A DNA stretch of 64,000 bases, from the NCBI GenBank assembly GCA_029851415.1, contig CM056743.1, positions 95,392,501-95,456,500 of the forward strand, written 5' to 3'. Shown in pieces: positions 55,301 to 64,000 of the stretch. Numbering within the stretch: position 1 is the first letter of the stretch; each line of letters opens with the position of its first letter. Both the position numbers and the translations under genes were made by a program. Origin of the DNA: Eretmocerus hayati. Lineage: Eukaryota; Arthropoda; Insecta; Hymenoptera; Aphelinidae. The notes beneath the pieces were generated by a model, which ran no database searches, was not told the origin of the DNA, and worked only from the letters and a program-made list of their open reading frames with translations.

Positions 55301-55396
55301 TGGGATAGACTCACCGGATACATCAAGCTGGTGATGACCCGCAAAGAGGAGAAAGAGAGGGAAGTAAGGCGCCTCGAAGCAGGCGAATTACAGTGA
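52363..55396 (+). pseudogene. R1-clade ORF2 (endonuclease, RT, zinc knuckle), copy B
   Basis: ATG at 52363 (MANFIQANPRRSGDACDLL) starts an apurinic-type endonuclease (GIDVLIISEPPRK, SCYYSPS). A G8 run at 52699-52706 changes frame; the expected AGDFNSKEPTWSGGPRD motif is intact in the following frame. RDTR and SDHRHI endonuclease motifs appear near 52860-52985. An in-frame TGA at 53456-53458 stands where copy C has TCC. From 53507 the RT is open: GIPNEALQLVFKY, GFRKGRSTVHAIEAV, ALDIKNAFNCASW, GIGQGSVSGPFNW and the catalytic LADD (at 54298) in place of the usual F/YADD. The C-terminal knuckle CQSCGDEWDDAEHALFKC is near 55150. The frame ends at 55396. Only a frameshift and one stop separate it from an intact ORF2. 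Confidence 0.92.
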
Positions 55397-55898
55397 CTCT
55401 GCCGATTGAAACAGAAGCGGCCCAAATGATTCCATGAGGAATCTGATGCACGGAAGAGGGAAGAAAGAAGAAAGAAGAGAGAAGAAAGAAGAAAGAGAGG
55501 GAACAATGAAGAATGAAGATAGAAGATGCCGACAAGTGGCCGAAGAGAGAAGATGGAGAAGAGGAACGCTCGCAATCGAGCGCAAGACATGCCGCTCATC
55601 CTGAAGTAATGCTCACGCGGTTCCGGGATGAGATGACAGATGCAGGTGGATCTCCTTCTTGATTGCCCGATGCCCTAGGTATCGGACATCGAGGGGAGAG
55701 GGATATTACACGGCCGGGCCCACCTCTCGGTGGGCCCCACCCAAACCCGTGTCCCGCCTGGTATGGCCTGCGTGGGCTATGCGTAGTCCGCGTAAGCTGA
55801 ACCAGTCTGGTGTCTGGGGACGGATCCGAGGGATCCTGAGGCAGATTTTGCCCTCTAACCACCTCATAAAAAAAAAAAATAAAAAAAATAAAAAAAAA
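55397..55898 (+). other. R1-clade LINE 3' UTR and tail, copy B
   Basis: Nearly identical to 48008-48505. The tail is A-rich with scattered T, unlike the pure poly-A of copy A. Confidence 0.8.
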
Positions 55899-55910
55899 GG
55901 AACCTCGGCA

Positions 55911-56444
55911 CCAGTCGTCGGGCAAGAAGGAGCTATCCACTGCCTAGCGAACAGCACGACCCTCGAGGTGCTCGGAGTCGACTACGATGTCGACATAATC
56001 AAGGTGCGGGATGACCTCGCGGAGGCCCTACCAGAGAACAAGAAGGGAGCCGTTGTAGTCAAGTCCATCCGGAGTGGCTACAGTGGAACCCAAACTGCTG
56101 TTGTCTCGATCGCAACGAGACTGGCCCACCATCTCCTCGACTGGAAGGAGCCAAAGGGTGGATGGGGCAGAGTCAGGATCCGCGAGGAGTGTGGCATTCC
56201 ATGGTGCTATAACTGCTTAGAGTACGGCCACAAGGCCTCAGGGTGCAAAAAAGAGAAGGCAGAGGAACGGAAACCGAAACTCTGCTTCCAATGTGGCGAA
56301 CCAGGGCACATTGCCGCGATTTGCAAGGAAAAACCAAAATGCCTAAGCTGTGCGGCGATCGGTTCCAAATCTGACCACAGATCTGGGGCCAGCAACTGCA
56401 CTACGTACCAGAGGGCAAGAGCCACATATAGACGCAGGAAGTAG
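55911..56444 (+). pseudogene. R1-clade ORF1 C-terminal part, copy C
   Basis: Carries the sequence around VVGQEGAIHCLANSTTLEVL and three CCHC knuckles (CYNCLEYGHKASGC, CFQCGEPGHIAAIC, CLSCAAIG...C). It ends RRRK-TAG at 56442-56444, which shows the normal ORF1 end for this family. Frame is open, but the N-terminal half is deleted. Confidence 0.87.
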
Positions 56445-56449
56445 AGAAA

Positions 56450-59400
56450 TGGCTAGCTTTATCCAAGCCAACCTCAGGAAGAGCGGGGACGCAGACCATC
56501 TCCTACACGCTGTAGCCAGAGAAGGAGGGGTCGATGTTCTGATTATCTCCGAACCGCCTCGGAAGCGCTAATTCTCTCGATACACATTCGATCACTGGAG
56601 GACCTCCGTAATCCAGATCATGAATCCTGCGATCCGTGAGACTGGACCAGCTGTTAGTGGCCGCGGTTTCACTCGAAAGACCATGGGGGCAAAGCAGTCT
56701 ACAGTTGCTACTATTCGCCGTAGCTCAGGACGCACGAATTCGAAGACGAGCATCGTGACCTCGAAGAAGATGTGAGGCAATTGGGGGGGGGGGGGACAAT
56801 TATAATCGCGGGGGGTTTCAACTCCAAGGAACCGACTTGGAGCGGGGTGCCGCGCGATAGACGGGGGGTGATACTCGTTGATGCCATGGAGGCATTGGGA
56901 TTAGTGCTCGTGAACGATACGGGGGTTATCACCTATTAGCGGCACGACACTTGGTCCCGGGAGGGAGGTTCGTCATCGGTCCTCGACCTGACGTGATGAG
57001 CCCGTCGCTCATGGGACGTATGACATCGTGGGAGGTCCTGGACACGGAAACATTGAGTGACTATCGACATACTCTGTTTCGGCTTAGGACTGACAGACAG
57101 AGACGGATGACACGCAGACCGCGACCGACGGGGTGGCAGGTACGCAAGCTGAATGAGGGAAAATTCCGGGAATCGACAGGAACAGCCGAAGATCTCCCGA
57201 TGAACATCACCGTGAACGAGGCTGTGGATATGGTGACGACCACCATCACAAGAGCTTGTGACGCATCGATGCCTCGCAAGACAACATCATGCTTTTGGAG
57301 GAAACCAGAGGACTGGATCACCGACGAGATAAAAGCTCTACGAAGAACGAGCAATAAGGAAAGGAGAACCGCGTGGCGATCGAGGAAACTGGAACGACCA
57401 TCACTGGCGGAAGATGACCGGGCGTACAGAAAATCAAAGAAGGCTCTCGTTCTAGCTATCCGAAGAAGCGAAGAGAGATGCTGGGGTGAATTGTGCGACA
57501 TGGTTAATGGAGACCCGTGGGGTACGCTATACCGCGTGGTTATGTCCAAGGCCCGACCCCGGTGGGGCAACCCAGCACCGACCGATGCAGCTACCTCGCG
57601 CAGCATCGTGAAAGACCTCTTCCCAGCAGGAGAACCTAGATTTACATTCCCTCCGGAGAGCCACGACCCCATCCCGCTCTTCACTTTGCAAGAGCTACTC
57701 ATAGCGGCGAAGAGGCTGCCAAACGGCAAGGCCCCTGGCCTGGACGGCATTCCAAACAAGGCTCTGAAACTGGTCTTCAAATACAAGCCAGATTTACTCC
57801 TCGACCTCTTCAACATCTGTCTGAGCGCGGGAACTTTCCCAGACGAGTGGAAACGCCAGAAGCTCATCCTAATACCTAAAGGTCAAGGAGGTCAACGCCC
57901 TCTCAGCGTGCTCGACAATATCGGAAAAATGTATGAGAGGATGGTACTTAACAGAGTGGAGGAAGCCTACGAAGAGAGTGGCGGGCTATCACCAATGCAG
58001 TTCGGGTTTGGAAAGGGACGAAGCACTGTGCACGCGATCGACGAGGTCTAAGAACCGGTTCAAGCATCGAAGGAAGAGGAGGATTCTGTGCCATAATTGC
58101 GTTGAACATGAAGAACGCGTTCAACCGCGCGAGCTGGGAGCGAGTCTATCGATCCCAAGCAGGTAAAGTGCCGCCCTATCTATTAGCAGTCACGAGTGAC
58201 TATCTGCGAAACAGGACCTTCGTGTTCGACACCGACGAGGAACAGGAGATCCGGGAAACGTCCGCAGGAACTGGACAGGGATAAGTTTCCGGGCCGTTCA
58301 ACTGGAACACCCAGTACGACAGCTTACTGTCTATCGAACTGCCAGGGGGAGTGATAATAGTGACTTTCGCGGACGACGCGGGACTCATAGTCTGGGCCAA
58401 CAACGAGGAACTCTTGGGTAGACGCGCGAACGAAGCGCTAGCCCGAGTCTACGAGTGGATCATCACAAGGATTCTGGAGCTCGTTGTCAAGAAGTGCGAG
58501 GCAATCGTGGTCACAAGGCGTAGGAAGTTTGACTTGCCCCACTTTATATCAACGGGCAAGAGATCCCACGCAAGCCAGAGCTGAAATACCTCGGCGTATG
58601 GCTCTACGGCAAGTGGTCGTTCAAGAAGCACATTCAGGAGGCTGCCTAGAAAGCGAGCAGGGTCGGTGCGGCGCTCCAGCGGCTGATGCCAAACATCGGA
58701 GGACCGAAACAGAAGAGGCGTGAACTGCTCAACACCGTGAGCGCTTTCATCATGCTTTCCGGTGCACCCGTGTGGAGGAAGAGAGTACAGAAGGCTGTCA
58801 TCGAGAAGAGGATGGGGCCTATCCACCGGAGAGCGACTCTGAGGAGCATTCGTGCCTACCGCATCGTGTCAGGAGACGCAGCTCGCGTGTTGGCGGGGAT
58901 GCCACCCATCCACTCGCTCGTCGCGGAGCGAGTAAGGTCTGGGACCGGCAAAAAGTGATCGGAGCCGAACGAGTGCTCACCCCAACGATGGAGGAGATCA
59001 TCCGCGACAACGAGAAGGAAATCACCCTTGAGCAGTGGCAAACTGAATGGGATTTGCCATTTGCAGATGGCAGATGGACGCATCGGCTGATCCGCGACGT
59101 AGCCAAGTGGGCGGAACGCACCCACGGAGAGATAGATTAATGGACGACGCAAGCACTGAGTGACCACGGTTGCTTCGGTGCCTATCTGACCCGGTTCAAG
59201 AAGAGGACATCCCCAGCATGTCAGTCATGCGGGGACAACTGGGATGACGCTAAACATGCGCTGTTCACGTGCAACGACACCCGAAGAGAGCGCGCCGAGT
59301 TGGATGAATGGCTTGGTGCTCAACTAACACCTGAGAATCTCGCCCCGTACTTGCTCCGCAACCAGGAAACATGGGATAGAGTCACCGGATACATCAAGCT

Positions 59401-59462
59401 GGCGATAACCCGTAAGGAGGAGAAAGAGAGGGGAGTGAGGCACCTCGAAGCAGGTGAATGAC
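56450..59462 (+). pseudogene. R1-clade ORF2, copy C, many breaks
   Basis: ATG at 56450 (MASFIQANLRKSGDADHLL) begins the endonuclease; a stop follows at 56569 and several frame changes to 56995. The largest clean piece is 56951-58051, with VVMSKARPRWGNPAP (a codon TCC where copy B has TGA), GKAPGLDGIPNKAL and GFGKGRSTVHAI. Beyond it, a 17-bp deletion near 58069 and stops near 58281, 58649 and 59139 break RT and tail. FADDAGLIV, the catalytic box (here with Phe), is at about 58370. The zinc knuckle near 59220 survives. Confidence 0.88.
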
Positions 59463-59929
59463 AGTGGGTCTGCCAATTCAAACAGAAGAGGTCCAAATGG
59501 TTCTAGGAGGAACATGATGCACTAAAGAGGGAAGGGAGAAGAGAGAAGAGGGAAGATCGAAGATCGAAGATTGGAGAAAGAAGAGAGAAGAAAGATGAAT
59601 GAAGAGATGGAAGAAGATCGGAGAAGGAGAAACAACACCTGCGAGTCGTGAGAAGGGGGACGCTCGATCCTGAGCGCGAGACGCCGCCGGCCCTGAAGTA
59701 ATACTCACGCGGTCCCGGGGCCGGATTGATAAGTTGGTGGGTCTTTTCCTTGTCCAATGGCCGGCGCCAACGGAGAAGGAAGAGAGGGTTTACCAGGTTT
59801 GGATGGCCGTATCGATGCGGATTCCAGCCCGGGACTGTTGGGGAAGTGCTGGCCAGCCGTGTTTGGCTGACCGGTGCCTCTCCTTCGTACGTCGCAGCGT
59901 ATTCGCCCTACAACCACCTTGAAAAAAAA

Positions 59930-60600
59930 GAAAGAGAAGGACGTGATATTCTATAGCTATATGCCTGGCGCGCATATAGTCAGCTAATTGTTGTTAATTA
60001 TTGCGCAATACTCCCTAGTTACCCAGGTTGACGATGATGGGGTTGGGTGGGTCGCTGAAGATGCCGCCCAGGGTGCGGCCCAACAGGCCCAACAACAACA
60101 TCTTCGAGGAAAGGGATTGAAGGGCATGCCCTTTAAAGGACGTAGCGGAATTTACTTCAGAATCGGCATAGAACAACCTACTGGTGTGAAATCGTGTTTT
60201 GAATGTATAAGTGAATAGTCTTCCTCATGAATGCGTGTGTTAGCGTGATCCATACTGTGATTCCGTGTACAATTTTCGACCTGGTGAAGTCGACTGATAG
60301 TCAACAGATTCTCGTAAATAAACCAGTATTCATCATTGTATGAGCCTGTTCCACTCTTGTCAATTGGTCCTCCAGGTGAAAAAAAGATCAGCATTATTAG
60401 GATTGTGAACAATGCTGGAAGGTTTCACTCCCAGTATAAGCGAGTCGCTTCTTCAACACGATGATGATTGGAAGAGAAGGAAGAGAAGAGAGTTGAGAAA
60501 TTGCTCATTCAAAGTATTAGAGCCACGGTGTCTTGCTGACAGATGTATCACCTGCGAAGCGCTATCGCGCCTCTAGATGGCTGATGATATCAACTGACCT
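59930..60600. other. Stretch without recognisable gene
   Basis: Contains a short GC-richer block at 60036-60105 that on the minus strand reads KMLLLGLLGRTLGG and SDPPNPIIVNLGN before a stop. I cannot assign it. No repeat evident. Confidence 0.3.
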
Positions 60601-60603
60601 TAC

Positions 60604-60975
60604 CTCCCTTTCATTTCATCTGTTGGCCAATCATTGTATCCCCATGGCATCTCAGTTGAGCCAATTATGAGCCCAAAGATGAAACCAAAAATCACTGAGA
60701 CGCTTATGCCGATCAACAAACTCTTCAAACCCAGAGACTGCAGACCCGCATCAGATATTATAGTCCCGAATGTTAGTGACATCACTGGTCCCTGTAAAGA
60801 TAGATTTATATGCATAACATGGTTCATCTTGATAGAATATATCGGGCCCTGCTAGGATCATCGCCGCTGCATAGTACAGTGAATTTCTCAAGATGCCGAT
60901 TTGGGAATAAGTTCCTGAATATTGCTTGGAGCCATCATTTGGAGGAACCTTTGTCTCGACGGTATGGGAGAGTCT
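60604..60975 (-). CDS. DUF389-like membrane protein, one or two exons
   Basis: The minus-strand exon 60604-60792 has an acceptor CTTTACAG at its start and a donor GGGAGGTAAGG at its end, 63 codons in phase. It encodes GPVMSLTFGTIISDAGLQSL, a membrane segment (LLIGISVSVIFGFIFGLII) and PWGYNDWPTDEM, which fits the conserved GP-x-M-x3-FGT and following helix of DUF389 proteins. Upstream, about 60847-60975, KQYSGTYSQIGILRNS and LYYAAAMILAGP fit the preceding segment, but its donor is not canonical (GGGCCC follows), so the pair may be a decayed gene or use another junction. No further exons were found. This is the best candidate for a host gene here. Confidence 0.5.
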
Positions 60976-61026
60976 CACACCCGAGGGTTACGAGGTTGTG
61001 AATGTATGATTGTATTCATGATTATC

Positions 61027-62329
61027 CAGGGTGTCTCAAAAATCATTCACCTACCCCACCAAAAACTCGTGATTGGCTCCGGGAGTAAGAGAGCCCCGAA
61101 ACACGTGTCTCCTAAAATCGAGAGGGAATTTCCAGAATGATCTTAGATTCGACCTTCAATGTGACCCTGGTGGTTTCCCGGAGATTAGATCGGTTTTTCC
61201 CAATGGGCAGCCCTAGTTCCGACTCTAGATCTCGAAAAAGCACATTATTTCACGCGCAGATGGAACTTTTTGCTAATTTTCTATATGACCTTTCGGAGGT
61301 CAATTCGGGGTTAAAAGTATCTGGAGGGTGGTGGATTAACGTACCAGACCTAGTGCAATAGTCTTTTTCTGACAGGTTTCTCTCAGAAAAATCTCTCAGC
61401 TTCATTTTTTCTTTTGACCTGTGACCTTGAACATGACCTCAACTCTCAAACCTCGAAATTGGCCCCAAGTATCGAAGAACCCTGGAACAGGTGTCTCTCA
61501 AAATCAAGGAGAAGCTAAAAGACGGACTCAAATTTGATCTCGAATGTGACATTAATGGTTTTTGGAGGTTAAATCGAATTTCTCAAATGGCAACTCCTAT
61601 TTTTGACTCTAGGCTCTGAAATTGTGATGAATTCTGAGTCCAGATATGACTCTCTACGAATTGCGTAGATGACCCTTAGAGGTCATCTTGAGGTCGAAAG
61701 TCTCTCAGTGGAAATCCAACCTTTCAGAACTGACGCAAAAGTTTGGATCAGAAGGTTATTTCCGAAAAAGTCTCATACCTTGTTCAATCCTTGACCTGTG
61801 ACCTTGAGCGTAGCTTGAGGTCACGAATCTTCGAGCTTCAGCTATTGCCTCAGCTCTGGTACTTCCAATCACTATCCAGATTTCGATCCCCGGAGCCATT
61901 TTCGAGTTTTGAGAGTCGAGGTTATATTCAAGGTCACACATCAAGGGTAAGAATAAGGATGAGAAACTTTTCTGAGAGAAGATTGTTAGAACGAGACTAT
62001 CGCACTAGGTCTGGTACATTAATCCACTCTCCAAATACTTTTGACCCCAAAATGACCCCCAGAGGTCATTCAGAAAATCAGCAGAAAGTCTTATTCGGAT
62101 GTGAAATTTTGTGCACTCCCAGGGCCCAGAGTCAAAAAAAGGGGTTTCATCCAAAGAAATCGATCTAACCTCCATTAATCCATCAATGCCACAATCAAGA
62201 TCGAATCTGAGACTATTTTTGAGCTTCCGCTTCGATCTCAAGAGACGTGTGTTTCAGAGTCTTTCGATTCCCGGAGTTAGTTTTGAGTTTTCGGGGGGGG
62301 GGGGGGGGGCTGACTTCTGGGATACCCTG
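61027..62329. repeat. 390-bp tandem repeat between CAGGGTGTC ends
   Basis: CAGGGTGTC at 61027-61035 and GATACCCTG at 62321-62329 (8 of 9 complementary) bound about 1.3 kb. Inside, about three units of 390 bp repeat GACCTGTGACCTTGA, TTTTTGACTCTAG-type words and GAGGTCAT-type words (for example near 61150 and 61540). Right end has 17 G (62293-62309). TA follows the right end only. Could be a mariner-like MITE or a simple tandem repeat. Confidence 0.5.
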
Positions 62330-62339
62330 TATTCGAATT

Positions 62340-64000
62340 ATGCGAGTAAACGAGTTGCGTAGAAGAATATTCACATCTTGATCTTAGCTCGGCTATGTCC
62401 TCTCATTCTGCAATGAATACTCCCCTTCTCTTCCCTCGGATCAAACGAAATCCTCGTACTTCCGATCAATCAATCGGGGATCCTGCTCACAGGAAAACTG
62501 CATTATAGCTAAAAATTCTGAGAGAGCATGCTATGGCCACAACTTACTCAAATTGTAGATGACGAGTATCTGAAATTGCCCATGACGAAAATAGAATATT
62601 AATAAAACACGAAATTCATCGACTCTCACACTCTATCGAATGAATTGATCAAATCACTCAGTCTCGGGCGTGTGACATACGAACTATGCGTATCTCAACC
62701 TCAAATTGTAAGTAATCGAGCTCATCATCTGATTAGCTAGTGAATCATGATGTCATCGACGCCTGAGTGAGGATTGTGATTGGACAATCATTAACTATCA
62801 TAATGTCACACCACAAATTGTCATGCACATCTTATGTCATCTTGGCAAACAATCTTATTCATATGCAATGAATGACTAGATAAAAGCATATGTCTGAGTA
62901 TGAGGATGTTTTTATGATGAACACTTGATTGCCAAGCAAGGACATGAAAATATTGAGGAATAATACCTGGGAAGTGATTCATCGGGTAGTTTCTCATGGA
63001 GATATTCCCGTTCGTTAAATCTAGTTTCTATTCGATATAGTGGTAACGATTTGAACGTTGAGAGAATTCCTGGCTCTATACAATTCGAGTACCACGAGCT
63101 TACGCGTGTATATGAGATTTATTGAGAGTGTTACATCGGAGCAACATTATTTGCGTTATCTTACGCATCAAAAAAATTTATCTTTCGAGCCTGGAGTCTC
63201 CTCCAATAACTCGGGATCGTTGGCTAATTTAACATTAAAATTCATCGAGAATTGCTCTACTTTATTATTCCAAAATGGACAAAATCGGTGATGATAATAG
63301 ATGTACCTAAACTTGCGGCGAACAAACGAGACCCCTGAATGAAGAGACTTCTCACTGATTAGTTCTGCGGCTGAACTAGGACTATATTGTCCAGTATCGC
63401 CGCTCCTTAATCAGTAGGAGCAAAACTGGTAACCCGACACTCACGAATGGAATAATATCGGCACTCGCGAATAAAATATCGGCACTCCCGTCGCGGCACT
63501 AACATGGTAACATTTTTAGGATTTGAAAAGAATGATTTGAAATCGCGGAGGCAAGGTAATAAAATAAGTACTCACTGTTAGTTTGCGAACGTAGAAAAAA
63601 CTTGTTTATTCCAATATCAGTCCCTGGCAGCACTCGTTACAGAAAGACGGGTATCGAATTAGTGATGGTTGATATCTCGTGACGCGGAACTTAGACAATT
63701 TGGAGAGGAGATTTGAGAGAGCTAGTCGAACTGAACAGATTGAGGTGCAGGAGCGAAGTGTCGTTTTTTTCTCGGCTAGAAAACCCACGGGGTTTTCGGG
63801 GGTCGGATCTCGGCTCTTGCGGGACAAAAGAAAATTCGACCGTGAGTTTGCTGGAAGGAGAGGGTCTTGGTGGGGCTATGTTGGCAAGTCCCAGTAAGTG
63901 GCGCCCTTTGATTTCAGTTGTCAAGAATCAGAACTATTGAAACACGACGAGTGGCTGCCTACAAAGCTAAGGTATCTTATTAACCAGACATTATCTGGCT
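62340..64000. other. Stretch without recognisable gene
   Basis: Short repeats such as ATCGGCACTC near 63450-63490. Open frames at 63679-63940 overlap each other on both strands with no recognised domain. Confidence 0.35.

Larger units (their letters stand above)
50216..55898 (+). mobile_element. R1-clade LINE copy B, near full length
   Basis: It starts GGAGCCTCGGCA right after the GA tract, with a 5' UTR to 50489, ORF1, ORF2, a 3' UTR (55397-55865) and an A/T-rich tail (55866-55898). It has the R1-clade architecture: a gag with three CCHC knuckles, an overlapping endonuclease-RT ORF, and a C-terminal zinc knuckle. It carries five disabling changes that I can see: three frame changes and one stop, plus loss of the ORF1 stop. 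Confidence 0.9.
55899..59929 (+). mobile_element. R1-clade LINE copy C, internally deleted and decayed
   Basis: It begins GGAACCTCGGCA directly after the tail of copy B, 11 of 12 bases like the start of copy B, then jumps at 55911 to the sequence equivalent to 51826 of B. So it keeps the true 5' terminus and lacks about 1.6 kb of 5' UTR and ORF1. It ends CAACCACCTTGAAAAAAAA at 59929, like A and B. It is more diverged than A is from B. Confidence 0.88.

Noticed and set aside
63679..63940. Overlapping open frames on both strands
   Set aside because: Mutually overlapping short frames with no motif; nothing distinguishes one from chance.
1..64000. Bacterial or organellar insert
   Set aside because: I found no operon, rRNA, organellar gene or ribosome binding site pattern; every clear coding segment is a eukaryotic mobile element or a spliced exon.

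Overview
This window is eukaryotic and most likely from an arthropod, probably an insect. The evidence is the repeat content: BEL/Pao, Ty3/gypsy-like, R1-clade, P-element, Tigger/pogo and hAT-type elements, GT-AG introns, and no operon structure or ribosome binding sites. Hymenoptera is a guess from general resemblance and is not demonstrated. I see almost no host gene. There is one convincing exon of a DUF389-like membrane protein on the minus strand at about 60.6 kb and one weak first-exon candidate at about 35.4 kb. The rest is a mosaic of nested, mostly dead mobile elements and tandem repeats.

Region by region. 0-4.2 kb: BEL/Pao polyprotein with one in-frame stop at the gag/pol side and an Asp-to-Asn change at the first integrase catalytic position. 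4.2-5.8 kb: non-coding, with a tRNA-like sequence and a strong isolated TATA box. 5.8-14.8 kb: a protein-primed-type family B DNA polymerase remnant on the minus strand, split by a 7.1-kb insertion (6848-13949). The insertion has hAT-like termini, a near-perfect 8-bp target duplication and GTTTCG-rich subterminal arrays, and it is filled with smaller hairpin repeats. 14.76-15.6 kb: a degenerate satellite of about 175 bp. 15.7-19.7 kb: a gypsy-type pol remnant split by a 2.2-kb long-inverted-repeat element (16482-18682). 20-23 kb: minor repeats and a GC-rich stem-loop tract. 23.5-24.9 kb: a Tigger/pogo element containing a 329-bp foldback insert with a TTA duplication.

25-27.9 kb: a 10-bp-period AGTATC satellite that flips orientation at an exact palindrome. 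27.9-28.4 kb: a possible LTR fragment. 28446-33963: a structurally complete P-like element with 29-bp perfect terminal repeats, an 8-bp duplication, a THAP domain and a damaged transposase. 34.6-35 kb: a 70-bp minisatellite. 37.8-39.8 kb: a terminal-inverted-repeat element, then a 300-bp tandem repeat, one unit of which carries a 211-bp hairpin insertion. 40-43.2 kb: a CR1/Jockey-like LINE on the minus strand. 43.5-46.8 kb: a 3.3-kb foldback with nested foldbacks.

46.8-59.9 kb: a retroposon cluster. It holds three plus-strand copies of one R1-clade LINE (A 47241-48505, B 50216-55898, C 55899-59929), associated with (GA)n tracts, and a minus-strand ORF1-only LINE derivative. 60-64 kb: the DUF389-like exons, a 390-bp repeat and unassigned sequence.

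Nothing here works as a pathway. The value of the window is the insertion stratigraphy: several insertions are dated relative to each other by empty and filled sites within the window itself.
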